Assembly: GCA_900316955.1 (NCBI GenBank)
Contig: ONEX01000021.1
Location: forward strand, 53,838 to 117,837
Direction of reading: 5' to 3'
DNA: 64,000 nucleotides
From: an uncultured Bacteroidales bacterium
GTDB taxonomy: Bacteria; Bacteroidota; Bacteroidia; Bacteroidales; UBA932
Below the pieces are notes generated by a model, which worked only from the letters and a program-made list of their open reading frames with translations, did not search any database and had not been told where the DNA came from. Numbering within the stretch: the stretch's first letter is position 1; each line of letters starts with the position of its first letter. A program made the translations under genes and the position numbers. This document shows positions 13,537-21,721 of this stretch, in pieces.

Positions 13537-14388
13537 ATGAAAAAGATTCTTTTGCTTGCAGCGGCTGCTGCGCTGATGGTCACCGCCGTTTCCTGCGGCA
13601 ACCAGGGTAAGAAGAAGGCGGCTGAATCCGCCGTTCCCGCCTACACGGTCGTCGACGCCCCCGAGGTGGACCTGGACGACTTCAAGGTCGATGACGAAGG
13701 TTATATCGTCCTCTTCGACGGCACCTCCACGAAGGGATGGCGCGGTTACGGCAAGAAGGAACTTCCTTCCCGCTGGACCATCGACGACGGCGCCCTCAAG
13801 TTCTCCGGAACCGGCAGCGGCGAAGCCCAGACGGGCGAGGGCGGCGACATCATCTTCGCCCATCAGTTCAAGAATTTCACCCTGGAGATGGAATGGAAGG
13901 TCTCCAAGGGCGGTAATTCCGGTATCTTTTACCTCGCCAAGGAAGTCACCACCAAGGACGAGAACGGCAACGACCGCTACGAGCCCATCTACATTTCCGC
14001 GCCGGAGTACCAGGTGCTGGACAATGCGAACCATCCGGACGCCCTCCTCGGCGTGGACGGCAACCGTCAGTCCGCCTCCCTGTATGACATGATCCCGGCC
14101 GTTCCGCAGAACCAGAACCCGTTCGGCGAGTGGAACAAGGTCAAGATCCTCTGCTACAAGGGCACCATCGTGCACTTCCAGAACGACGTGAAGGTCCTCG
14201 AGTACCACCTGTGGACCCAGCAGTGGACCGACATGCTGCAGGCCTCCAAGTTCAGCGAGAAGGACTGGCCCCTGGCCTTCGAGCTCCTGAACAACTGCGG
14301 CGGCGACGACCACGAGGGTTACATCGGCATGCAGGACCACGGCGACGACGTCTGGTACCGCAACATCCGCATCAAGGAGATGGACTAG
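13537..14388 (+). CDS. DUF1080 (3-keto-glycoside lyase/hydrolase-like) lipoprotein
   Basis: 283 residues with a lipoprotein signal (lipobox AVSC, Cys20). The domain begins with the family-typical LFDGTSTKGWRGYG stretch and shows the concanavalin-like pattern of DUF1080: GNSGIFY, then PEYQVLDN, then GEWNKVKI, ending in WYRNIRIKEMD. Related proteins are named 3-keto-disaccharide hydrolases, and the B. thetaiotaomicron homologue eliminates the aglycone from 3-keto glycosides. Its position directly after the Tat-exported oxidoreductase fits this role: the oxidised glycoside would be cleaved here in the periplasm. Confidence 0.9.
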   Translation: MKKILLLAAAAALMVTAVSCGNQGKKKAAESAVPAYTVVDAPEVDLDDFKVDDEGYIVLFDGTSTKGWRGYGKKELPSRWTIDDGALKFSGTGSGEAQTGEGGDIIFAHQFKNFTLEMEWKVSKGGNSGIFYLAKEVTTKDENGNDRYEPIYISAPEYQVLDNANHPDALLGVDGNRQSASLYDMIPAVPQNQNPFGEWNKVKILCYKGTIVHFQNDVKVLEYHLWTQQWTDMLQASKFSEKDWPLAFELLNNCGGDDHEGYIGMQDHGDDVWYRNIRIKEMD

Positions 14389-14392
14389 CCCT

Positions 14393-15280
14393 ATGAAGGT
14401 CCGTTTCATCCTCCTGTCTCTTCTCGCCGTGGCCGGCGTGTGCGCCTGCGGGCCTAAGGAGAAGGCTCCCGTGAAGAAGGACATGTGCATCCAGATGTAC
14501 TCTGCGCGCAGCCTCATCACCCCGGAGAACTATCCCGACATCCTGAAGGAAATGGCCGCCATGGGCTACACGGCCGTGGAAGCCGCCAACTACAACGGCA
14601 ACGAAGGCCTTCTGTACGGTGACGCTCCCGAAACTTTCAAGGAGAAGGTGGAAGCCGCCGGCATGAAGGTGCTCTCCTCCCACGTCTCCCGCGGTCTTTC
14701 CCGCGAGGAACTGGACAGCGGCGACCTCACCGCCGCCCTGGCCTGGTGGGACAAGTGCATCGACGTCCACAAGCGCGCAGGCATGAAGTACATGGTCACG
14801 CCCGCCATCGGCGGCCAGCGCGACCTCAAGGACCTCCAGGTCTACTGCGACTACCTGAACGAAGTGGGCCGCCGCTGCAAGGCCGCCGGCATCCAGTACG
14901 GCTACCACAACCACGCCTACGAGTTTGAGAAGGTCGAAGGCCAGGTCATGTACGACTACATGCTCCAGCACACGGATCCCGACCTGGTGTTCTTCCAGAT
15001 GGACGTGTACTGGGCGGTGATCGGCAAGGCCTCTCCGGTGGACTACTTCAAGCGCTATCCCGGCCGCTTCACCATGCTCCATATCAAGGACGAGTGGGAA
15101 GTGGGCCAGAGCGGCATGGTCGGTTTCGACGCCATCTTCAAGAACGCGGAACTCGCGGGCCTGAAGGACTTCGTCGTGGAGATCGAGCGCTACAACTACG
15201 AAGACATCCGCAAGAGCTTCCAGGAAAGCGCCGACTACCTCCTCAACGCCCCCTTCGTAAAGGCGACCTACGCGGAGTAA
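14393..15280 (+). CDS. Sugar phosphate isomerase/epimerase-like TIM-barrel lipoprotein
   Basis: 295 residues. The signal ends in G-V-C-A-C, an acceptable though not ideal lipobox. The AP-endonuclease-2/xylose-isomerase-like barrel shows metal-site blocks: Y-T-A-V-E, Y-G-Y-H-N-H, F-Q-M-D-V, L-H-I-K-D and V-E-I-E. These are the usual His/Glu/Asp ligands of a divalent metal. In the 3-keto pathway such proteins hydrate or isomerise the enone formed by the DUF1080 enzyme; here that role is inferred from operon context. Last gene of the operon starting at 12037, with a terminator 22 bases downstream. Confidence 0.87.
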   Translation: MKVRFILLSLLAVAGVCACGPKEKAPVKKDMCIQMYSARSLITPENYPDILKEMAAMGYTAVEAANYNGNEGLLYGDAPETFKEKVEAAGMKVLSSHVSRGLSREELDSGDLTAALAWWDKCIDVHKRAGMKYMVTPAIGGQRDLKDLQVYCDYLNEVGRRCKAAGIQYGYHNHAYEFEKVEGQVMYDYMLQHTDPDLVFFQMDVYWAVIGKASPVDYFKRYPGRFTMLHIKDEWEVGQSGMVGFDAIFKNAELAGLKDFVVEIERYNYEDIRKSFQESADYLLNAPFVKATYAE

Positions 15281-15302
15281 CACGCTGTGTATCAAGAGAA
15301 AA

Positions 15303-15332
15303 GGAGCCGACTCATCTGAGCCGGCTCCTTTA
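15303..15332 (+). terminator. Intrinsic terminator
   Basis: Stem 15303-15309 with 15322-15328 plus an inner CTCA/TGAG pairing, then TTTATT. Ends the oxidoreductase/DUF1080/TIM-barrel operon. Confidence 0.8.
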
Positions 15333-15364
15333 TTGTTAGAACGATGATGATTATTAATGATTTG

Positions 15365-15501
15365 TTAGGAGGGGTATAGGGTGTCCGGGGGACTCCGCTT
15401 CGCTCCGGCCCCTCCCATTGTCTCCTGCGTCCCCGCAAGCGGGAACTTGTATCCAACGGGCCCCTCCCCCTATACTTGCGGACACCCTATACCCCTCCTA
15501 A
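15365..15501. repeat. 137-bp element bounded by a perfect 23-bp inverted repeat
   Basis: The arms at 15365-15387 and 15479-15501 are perfect reverse complements. The 91-base interior is rich in short GC palindromes and in C-tracts related to the arms. It fills the gap between two convergent operons and contains no gene. It looks like a MITE-like or REP-like element. Confidence 0.75.
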
Positions 15502-15505
15502 AAGC

Positions 15506-16411
15506 TTACGCTTGGTCCCACTGTTTGCGGAGGAGGTCGACGGCGGCGGTGAGGGTGGTGGCGCGGTCGTCGGAGCGGCAGCCGCATTCGAAGCTGACGT
15601 AGTTGGGGTAGGCGAGCTCCTTGAGGGCGCGGAAGCCGTCGGTGTAGCAGTCCTTGTCCCCGTCTTCGCCCGGCATGACGCGGTTGCCGCGGCTGGCGAT
15701 GTGGACGTGCTGCAGGTAGGGGCCAGCGGCCATGAAGGCGGCGTAGTCGGAGGTTTCTTCCTGCATGTGCCAGAAGTCGCCCATGCACTTGACGCCCGCG
15801 CTGCCGGCGTCGCGGCAGATGGCGGCGGCGTCGCCCACCAGGCGCAGGTAGAAGGCTTCCTTGCGGTTGAGGGGCTCCAGGATGACGGTGGTGCCGCAGC
15901 TGAGGGCGAATTCGCCCAGGTCGTGCATCTGCTGGCAGAGGTAGTCGCGCGTTTCCAGCGTGTGGGGGAGGGCGGGATTCTGCCAGTTGAACACCGGGAC
16001 CATGATGACGCCGGTGGAACCGAGTTCGCCCGCGGCGCGGACGATTTCCCGCATCGAGGTGTCGAACTGCGCTTTCACGGCCGGGTCCTCGGCCAGGATG
16101 AAGCCGTCGAAGCCGGCGCAGATGGCCGAGACTTGGATGCCGCGGCCCTGCAGGGCTTCGCGGATTTCCTGGACGCGGCCGGCGAGGCCCTTGCCGCCGG
16201 GCTCGAAGCCCACGATGCCGAGCTTTTCCATGAAGTCGAGCTTATCAGCGAGGGTTTCGCCTGGGGTGACGCCCTCCTGGAAGGAGAGGCGGAGGGGAAC
16301 GGAAGGCTGCTTCTTCTCCTTGGGGGAGGCGCAGGAGACGAGGGCGCCGGGGGCGGCCACGAGGGCGGCCGCGCCGGCGACGGTAGTTCTCAGAAAGGTT
16401 TTCCTGTCCAT
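15506..16411 (-). CDS. Exported sugar phosphate isomerase/epimerase-like TIM-barrel protein
   Basis: 301 residues. The N-terminus has a Tat-like RKTFLR segment (one of the two arginines replaced by Lys) and a lipobox-like LVSC (Cys27). The barrel carries metal-site blocks G-F-E-P-G, V-I-L-E-P-L-N, M-G-D-F-W-H-M, H-V-H-I-A and F-E-C-G-C, as in the xylose-isomerase-like family. It is the last gene of a minus-strand operon with the oxidoreductase at 16421 (9-base gap) and the cytochrome fusion at 17801. It is a distant paralogue of the lipoprotein at 14393, so the window holds two oxidoreductase/TIM-barrel sets. Confidence 0.85.
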   Translation of the reverse strand: MDRKTFLRTTVAGAAALVAAPGALVSCASPKEKKQPSVPLRLSFQEGVTPGETLADKLDFMEKLGIVGFEPGGKGLAGRVQEIREALQGRGIQVSAICAGFDGFILAEDPAVKAQFDTSMREIVRAAGELGSTGVIMVPVFNWQNPALPHTLETRDYLCQQMHDLGEFALSCGTTVILEPLNRKEAFYLRLVGDAAAICRDAGSAGVKCMGDFWHMQEETSDYAAFMAAGPYLQHVHIASRGNRVMPGEDGDKDCYTDGFRALKELAYPNYVSFECGCRSDDRATTLTAAVDLLRKQWDQA

Positions 16412-16420
16412 ACGCGAAGC

Positions 16421-17779
16421 TTATTTGCCCTTGCCGGGGACCTTGACGGTGTAGGCGCTCATGTCCATCTTGCCCAGTTCCAGCTTCTCCGGAAGGAGAT
16501 CCAGCTCGGCGGCGCTGATGGCATCCCATTCGACCGTTTCGCCGGTGTAGGCGGCGACCCGGCCCATGATCCCGCACAGGGAAGAGATGCCGCATTCGGT
16601 GGCTTCGTTGTGCATTTCGCCCTTCCGGATGTGGTTCACCCAGTCCACGTGCTCGAGGACATAGGCGTTCTCCTGCTTGTAGGTCGCCCGCATGGCGTCG
16701 TAATCGAACTCCCAGATCTTGTTTCCGTCGAGGTCGAAGATGGCGTCGTCGGCCGATTTCCAATAACCCTTCGTGCCCCGGACCTCCTCGCTGACATTGT
16801 TCGAGCAGCCGTCGATCTGGCGGCACATGCTATGGAGGTGGACGCCGTTCTCATATTCGAAATCGACGCTGAAATTGTCGTACTGGTCGCCGGTGATGCG
16901 GCGCTGGCGGCTGCCGAAAGCCGTGGCGCGGACCGGCCGCTTGTACCCGTTCATCCAGTTGAAGACGTCGATATTGTGGACGTGCTGCTCGACGATGTGG
17001 TCGCCGGAGAGCCAGGTCCAGTTCACCCAGTCGCGGATCATCCATTCCATATCGCTCCAGCCCTTCTGGCGCTCGCGGTACCAGAGCATGCCCTGGTTCC
17101 AGTACACGTTGCCGCCGGTGATTTCGCCGATGAGGCCTTCCTGGATTTTCTGGAAGGCTTCCACATAGGGACGCTGGTGGTGGCGCTGGGTGCCGCAGAC
17201 CACGCTCAGGCCCTTGGCCTCGGCCTGCTTGGCGGTGGCCATGATGGTCCGGTAGCCCTTGGCGTCCACGCAGATGGGCTTCTCCAGGAAGGAATGGACC
17301 CCCTTGGAGGTGGCGTACTGGAAATGGATGGGCCGGAACACGGGCGGGGTGGCCACGATGACCATGTCCACGCCGGAGTCGATGACTTTCTGGTAGGCGT
17401 CGAAGCCCATGAAGCAGTTCTCCTCGGGCACCACCTGGCCGAATTCCCGCTCGATGGCTTCGCGCGTATCGCGGATCCGGTCGGGGAAGACGTCGCCGAG
17501 GGCGGTGATGGTGATGCCGTCCGCGGCGGTGAGGAGGTCGCCCACGGCGCCGTTGCCGCGGCCGCCGCAGCCGATCAGGCCGCACTTGAGAGGACGGCCG
17601 TCGATGGCCTTGTCCGGCAGTTCGGGAACGTAATAGGAACCGGGTTCGCGGAGCGGGCTGGCTTTGCCGTCCTTCTTTCCGCCGGAGCAGGCGGTGAGAA
17701 GCTGTCCGCCCACCAGACCGGCCGCGCCGACGACGGCAGTGGTCGTGAGGAAGGACCTTCTGTTCATTTTTGCGCTCAT
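16421..17779 (-). CDS. Exported Gfo/Idh/MocA-family oxidoreductase (Tat lipoprotein)
   Basis: 452 residues. Twin-arginine motif NRRSFLTTT at 6-14 and a lipobox L-L-T-A-C (Cys31), so it should be exported folded with its cofactor and then lipidated. Start could be 17779 or the internal ATG at 17767. The Rossmann segment GLIGCGGRG (67-75) and EKP (166-168) are typical of the family. The C-terminal domain has H-H and W-rich blocks (GDHIVEQHVHNIDVFNW) seen in glycoside-oxidising members. It sits between the cytochrome-FGE fusion (21-base gap) and a TIM-barrel gene, which suggests that re-oxidation of its nicotinamide is coupled to that cytochrome. That link is inference. Confidence 0.88.
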   Translation of the reverse strand: MSAKMNRRSFLTTTAVVGAAGLVGGQLLTACSGGKKDGKASPLREPGSYYVPELPDKAIDGRPLKCGLIGCGGRGNGAVGDLLTAADGITITALGDVFPDRIRDTREAIEREFGQVVPEENCFMGFDAYQKVIDSGVDMVIVATPPVFRPIHFQYATSKGVHSFLEKPICVDAKGYRTIMATAKQAEAKGLSVVCGTQRHHQRPYVEAFQKIQEGLIGEITGGNVYWNQGMLWYRERQKGWSDMEWMIRDWVNWTWLSGDHIVEQHVHNIDVFNWMNGYKRPVRATAFGSRQRRITGDQYDNFSVDFEYENGVHLHSMCRQIDGCSNNVSEEVRGTKGYWKSADDAIFDLDGNKIWEFDYDAMRATYKQENAYVLEHVDWVNHIRKGEMHNEATECGISSLCGIMGRVAAYTGETVEWDAISAAELDLLPEKLELGKMDMSAYTVKVPGKGK

Positions 17780-17800
17780 AGATGCAGTGTTTTATGTGGA

Positions 17801-19321
17801 TTATTCGATATTGTCCGGAACTTCGCACACGACGCGGAAGCCGATGGCCTTGACGTCGGAGTACCACCAGATGCTCTTGGGGTTCTGCGGGTCCGTCCGC
17901 AGCCAGTCGTCGTGGCGGGTGTGGCTGCGCGCGGCGCAGCGCACGGCGCCGGCGTCGTCGGCATAGGAGCCGCCGCGGACGACGAACTCGTCGCCCTCGG
18001 CCGGGCCCTTCGGGTCCTGGGTGCCGTCGGGAATCCGGGCGTAGGCGTCCTCGGCATAGCGGTCGGCGCAGTATTCCATCACGTTGCCGAGCATGTTCTT
18101 GAGGCCGAAGGGATTGGCCTTGACCTCCTTGGGTTCCTGCGTCCGGGACGGGGAATTGCCGCTGTACACCACGTAGCGGGCGATCATCGTCGTATCCGCC
18201 CCGAAGAGGCTGCGGAGGCCCTTGGGATCGAGCTTCTTGGGATCGCCTTCGAAGAAATACGGCGTATCCGTGCCGCCGCGGGCTGCATATTCCCATTCCG
18301 CCTCGGTGGGGAGGCGGTAGGTCTTGCCGGTCTTGAGCGAGAGCCACAGGCAGAAGGTCTCCGCCGCGTAGTGCGTCATCGTGATGGCGGGCCGTTCGCC
18401 CATGCCCCAGCCCTGGTCGGGGAAGCCGAACGGCGGGGTGGGGCCGCTGACGGCGTCCAGTCCGGGCCGGCTGTTCGCCTCGTAGATGACGGAGGGCGGC
18501 GTACGGCCCTCGGACATGGTCTCGTTGTAGAAACTCCAGAACTGCCGCCAGGTAATCTCGGTCTCCGCCATGAAGAAGCGGGAAATGCCGACCCGCTTCT
18601 GCGGGCCTTCGTCGGCGCCGCGCCGCGGCTCGTCCGCGGGGCTGCCGAGCAGAAACTCGCCGCCCGGGATGGCCACCATCCGGATGGCGGCGTTCGTGCC
18701 GGGGACGGTCTCGGTGAAGGATTCGAAACGCTCGGGGACCGCCGGCGCCGTGTAGATCTCCCCGGAGCCGGTGTCCACCTTGCCCTGCAGCTTCTGGTGC
18801 GTATAGCCCTCGATGTAGTGGCCGGCGTTGAGGTGGCAGCTCACGCAGTTGAGCTTGAGCTTCTCGTGATTCTCGTCGTAGTAGAGGTGCGCGGCGATGC
18901 CGTCGTCGCTGATGCCTTCCGGGTACAGGTTCTCGTGGCACTTCACGCAGGAGGCGTTGTAGACGATGCGCGGAGCGTAGTCCACCTGTCGCTTGGCGGC
19001 CCAGTCGATGTCCTCCTTGTCTTTCACCATCTTCGCCCAGATGTCCTTGGCGCCCATCCGGAGCTTGACCATGTAGTAGCGGACGACGCCGTCCTCCTTG
19101 GGAGGCAAATGACAGGCGGCGCAGTCGGTGACTACGCCGCTTTCATTCAGGTAATGGTCCGATTGTTTCCAGAGACGGTCCGCCTCCTCGTGGTAGTGGC
19201 AGCGCATGCAGGAGTCGTTCGTGGACGTGTGCGTGTCCACGCTGACGAGAACCAGCATCAAGGCGACGCCCAGCGCCAGACCGCCCAGGATGGCTCCCCA
19301 GATGATGTGCTTTTTCTTCAT
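17801..19321 (-). CDS. NapC/NirT-type tetraheme cytochrome c fused to an FGE/SUMF1-like domain
   Basis: 506 residues. One N-terminal membrane anchor (about 6-27) is followed by four CxxCH haem sites at Cys38, Cys67, Cys125 and Cys159, the count and spacing of a NapC/NirT/NrfH quinol-oxidising cytochrome. From about 213 the protein is a formylglycine-generating-enzyme-like domain (start MVAIPGGEFLLGS, then RLPTEAEWEYAARGG, LGNVMEYC and RGGSY at 449-453). The active FGE signature has two cysteines after RGGS; here only Cys462 follows, so sulfatase-maturing chemistry is unlikely. The domain may be a binding module. First gene of the operon with the oxidoreductase and TIM-barrel genes; it could take electrons between the quinone pool and the exported enzymes. 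Confidence 0.9.
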   Translation of the reverse strand: MKKKHIIWGAILGGLALGVALMLVLVSVDTHTSTNDSCMRCHYHEEADRLWKQSDHYLNESGVVTDCAACHLPPKEDGVVRYYMVKLRMGAKDIWAKMVKDKEDIDWAAKRQVDYAPRIVYNASCVKCHENLYPEGISDDGIAAHLYYDENHEKLKLNCVSCHLNAGHYIEGYTHQKLQGKVDTGSGEIYTAPAVPERFESFTETVPGTNAAIRMVAIPGGEFLLGSPADEPRRGADEGPQKRVGISRFFMAETEITWRQFWSFYNETMSEGRTPPSVIYEANSRPGLDAVSGPTPPFGFPDQGWGMGERPAITMTHYAAETFCLWLSLKTGKTYRLPTEAEWEYAARGGTDTPYFFEGDPKKLDPKGLRSLFGADTTMIARYVVYSGNSPSRTQEPKEVKANPFGLKNMLGNVMEYCADRYAEDAYARIPDGTQDPKGPAEGDEFVVRGGSYADDAGAVRCAARSHTRHDDWLRTDPQNPKSIWWYSDVKAIGFRVVCEVPDNIE

Positions 19322-19328
19322 GTGGTTA

Positions 19329-19360
19329 GAAGACCTTTCGCAAAAGGTCTTCCAAACTTA
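19329..19360 (-). promoter_or_regulatory. -7 promoter element with hairpin in the 5' leader
   Basis: TAAGTTTG on the minus strand at 19353-19360 fits TAnnTTTG and lies 31 bases before the cytochrome-fusion ATG. Between them is a perfect 10-bp stem (19329-19338 with 19343-19352), 7 bases before the start codon. It would fold in the leader of this mRNA, or act as terminator for the esterase gene upstream. Confidence 0.55.
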
Positions 19361-19385
19361 CGAAAAAAAAGCCGGAATGTCAAGC

Positions 19386-20471
19386 CTATTTGAACAGGGT
19401 GGGGGCGAGGGTCTGGAGGTCGGCGCGCCAGGTGGCCCAGCTGTGGCCGGCCTGGGCGTTCTCCATGTACTCGTACTGGAGGCCGTCCTTGTCCAGCTGC
19501 GCGCGGGTGTTCTTGCAGTTCTGGTAGGCGATGTCGGTGGGACCGCCCTGGGTGAAGACCATGCGCTTGAACTGCTTGTTCATCTTCGCGACGTTCTCCT
19601 TGACCTTGAGGCGGGCGGATTCCGCGGCGGGATCCTGGCCGGGGGCGAAGGAGGCGCTGAGCACCCACACATAGCGGAACAGCTCGGGATGGTTGAAGGC
19701 GGTCTCGATCGTCTCCATGCCGCCCATGGACAGGCCCGCCATCGCGCGGTTGTCCGCGTCCGTCTTCACGTTGTAATTGGCCTCGATGAACGGGATGATG
19801 GAAGTGACCATGTCCTCGGCGAACGGGGGAACCTCGTTGGGCACGTTGGTGATCGTTCCGTTGGGCATCACGACGACCATCGGGACGATCTTACCCTCGG
19901 CGAGGAGGTTGTCCAGGATCCAGCCCGCGGCGCCTACACCGGGCCAGGAGGCGTCGTTGTCGCCGCCGCCGTGGATGAGGTACAGCACCGGCAGTTTCGC
20001 ATTGGACTTCTCATACCCGGCCGGGGTCCAGACGTGCATGCGGCGCATCTCGCCCAGCGTCTTGGAGAAGTAGAACCGCTGCGCCACCGCGCCGTGCGGG
20101 ACATCCTTGATGTAGCTTTCGCCCACGGTCAGGAGCGAGGACTGCTCGGCGGAGAGGGAAGCCTTCGGGTCCTGCACCCGCACGCCGTCCACGGTGAAGT
20201 TGTAGCGGAAAACACCGTCGCCCAGGCCTTCGCAGACGCCTTTCCAGACGCCGTTCTCGGCCTTCTCGAACTTGACGGGCGCGTTCCAGGGCAGGTCGCC
20301 GGAGACGGACACCGTCTTGGCTTCCGGGGCATAGATCTGGAAGAGCACCTTCCCGTCGGGGAGGACGCGGGTGGACTTGAGCGTGTCGTTGGGGGTGGGA
20401 CGGCGGCCCCACTGGGCGGCCATCGGCAGGGTGCAGCACACGGCTGCGAGGAGAATCAGGATGCGTTTCAT
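19386..20471 (-). CDS. Exported CE1-like carbohydrate esterase with N-terminal CBM48-like domain
   Basis: 361 residues from the ATG at 20471. A longer frame would start above the promoter. Signal peptide ends near P-M-A-A-Q. The early-set domain spans about 35-105, and the hydrolase domain has GLSMG (Ser248) and a C-terminal Q-A-G-H-S-W-A-T-W block with the likely catalytic His. Third member of the same esterase family in this locus. Transcribed alone from the promoter at 20492, upstream of the cytochrome operon. Confidence 0.88.
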   Translation of the reverse strand: MKRILILLAAVCCTLPMAAQWGRRPTPNDTLKSTRVLPDGKVLFQIYAPEAKTVSVSGDLPWNAPVKFEKAENGVWKGVCEGLGDGVFRYNFTVDGVRVQDPKASLSAEQSSLLTVGESYIKDVPHGAVAQRFYFSKTLGEMRRMHVWTPAGYEKSNAKLPVLYLIHGGGDNDASWPGVGAAGWILDNLLAEGKIVPMVVVMPNGTITNVPNEVPPFAEDMVTSIIPFIEANYNVKTDADNRAMAGLSMGGMETIETAFNHPELFRYVWVLSASFAPGQDPAAESARLKVKENVAKMNKQFKRMVFTQGGPTDIAYQNCKNTRAQLDKDGLQYEYMENAQAGHSWATWRADLQTLAPTLFK

Positions 20472-20491
20472 ATCAGGGTTTTTGTACGGGA

Positions 20492-20499
20492 CAAAGATA
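20492..20499 (-). promoter_or_regulatory. Bacteroidetes -7 promoter element
   Basis: TATCTTTG on the minus strand, 21 bases before the esterase ATG at 20471; it sets the start choice for that gene. Confidence 0.65.
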
Positions 20500-20561
20500 G
20501 GGCTTTCGGACGGCAAACCTTATCCCGTCCGTACAATTGTTTCCCCGATTGTTCAATGTGA

Positions 20562-21635
20562 TTACGCCTCTTCCAGCAGTCGGACGCCGGCCTGCTCGCC
20601 GATGGCTTGGGTGCGGTTCATCACGGTGGTGAGCATCAGCATGTTGGCGGCGATTTCCTGCACGGTGGCGTCCTCGCTGGCCTTGAGGGAGTACCAGTTC
20701 TTGTCGCGATAGTCCTCGATGGTATCGACAAAGTCCACGCGGTCGCCGAAGCGGCCCCGGATGCTGTCGTGCAGGGCGCCGGTGTACTGGTTGCACAGGG
20801 CCGTGACCTCCTCTTCCATCCCCACCTTGACTTCCTGCGCGCGTACATTGCGATATTGCTCCTTCAGGGGCTCGTACTCCTTGTCCTGGCGGATTTCGGT
20901 CTTGTCGCCGGAAATCTTCAGGATCTCCACCCGGTCGATGTCGCCGTGCTCGGGCTCCAGCTCGCTGGTGATGTCGTGCAGTTTCTGGAACCGGACGCCG
21001 TAGAAGAGGACCTTGCCGTCCTCCAGGGCGTACATGATCTTGCTGAAGTCGATACCCAGGGACACCTTGTAGTAGAACTTGTGGATATAGAGGATCTTGC
21101 GGATGGAGGCTTCCTTCAGGAGGGAGTCCTCGAGGATGGTCTCGAAGAATTTCCGGTCGGGAACGTTGAACTGTTCGCGGTCCAGGGCGTCCACTTCCTC
21201 CTCCTTCACGACGTAGCCCTGCTTCGCGTATTCCATCTGCTCCACCTTGAAGGTGTAGTCCAGCCGGACGGGGAGGGCGCCCGTCTGCACGCGGGTGTCC
21301 AGCTTGTCGGCGAGGGTGCGGTTCTCCAGCTCCAGGACCTCCACCTTCCGCTCCAGTTCGCGGTCCTTCTCCATCTTCTCGATGAGGGCCTGCTGGCGCT
21401 CCATCAGGCTGTCCTGCAGCCAGCTGTTCAGCGGCTTGAAAGCCAGGAAGGTGAGGATGAGGGTGACGGCGTTCGAGAGGACGATCGCGAGGCCCGAGAC
21501 GATCCGCGGAAAGAGCAGGAAGAAAGCGATATTGGCGGCCACCAGCAGGAAGCAGCCGGCGATCCAGAGGGTGTTCTTGACGCTGCGGCCCTTGTCCAGG
21601 GCATATTTGAATATCTTGTCTCCAGTCTTGCTCAT
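20562..21635 (-). CDS. Membrane protein with two TM segments and a coiled coil, function unknown
   Basis: 357 residues. Two hydrophobic helices at about 22-44 and 46-66 are followed by a charged coiled coil (about 75-115: QDSLMERQQALIEKMEKDRE and onward) and a mixed alpha/beta region with a repeated E/K pattern. No signal peptide and no catalytic motif. The topology suggests an inner-membrane hairpin with a large cytoplasmic part. It is divergent from the LolA-like gene and shares a short promoter gap. I do not recognise the family. Confidence 0.8.
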   Translation of the reverse strand: MSKTGDKIFKYALDKGRSVKNTLWIAGCFLLVAANIAFFLLFPRIVSGLAIVLSNAVTLILTFLAFKPLNSWLQDSLMERQQALIEKMEKDRELERKVEVLELENRTLADKLDTRVQTGALPVRLDYTFKVEQMEYAKQGYVVKEEEVDALDREQFNVPDRKFFETILEDSLLKEASIRKILYIHKFYYKVSLGIDFSKIMYALEDGKVLFYGVRFQKLHDITSELEPEHGDIDRVEILKISGDKTEIRQDKEYEPLKEQYRNVRAQEVKVGMEEEVTALCNQYTGALHDSIRGRFGDRVDFVDTIEDYRDKNWYSLKASEDATVQEIAANMLMLTTVMNRTQAIGEQAGVRLLEEA

Positions 21636-21662
21636 GGGTGTGGAAAAAATGCCTTATCCCTG

Positions 21663-21700
21663 CAAAGATATACATTTTCGGAACAATCTTTGTAACTTTG
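21663..21700. promoter_or_regulatory. Divergent pair of -7 promoter elements
   Basis: TATCTTTG on the minus strand (21663-21670) serves the membrane protein at 20562. TAACTTTG on the plus strand (21693-21700) serves the LolA-like gene at 21722. Their core elements are only 22 bases apart. Confidence 0.65.
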
Positions 21701-21721
21701 CAGCCGATTGATTGAAACGAA

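Noticed and set aside
12052-14520. An 822-codon minus-strand frame
   Set aside because: It is antisense to the oxidoreductase and DUF1080 genes, with no recognisable motif and a histidine- and valine-rich shadow composition.
15365-15501. Insertion sequence
   Set aside because: No transposase frame; only 137 bases between arms, so at most a non-autonomous element.
17801-19321. Reading the FGE-like domain as a sulfatase-maturing enzyme
   Set aside because: Only one cysteine follows RGGS where two are needed, no sulfatase gene is present, and the domain is fused to a cytochrome.
15476-19393. A 1305-codon open frame on the plus strand
   Set aside because: It runs antisense through four well-supported minus-strand genes and has the composition of a GC-rich shadow frame (G, V, H, D, E rich, no domain).
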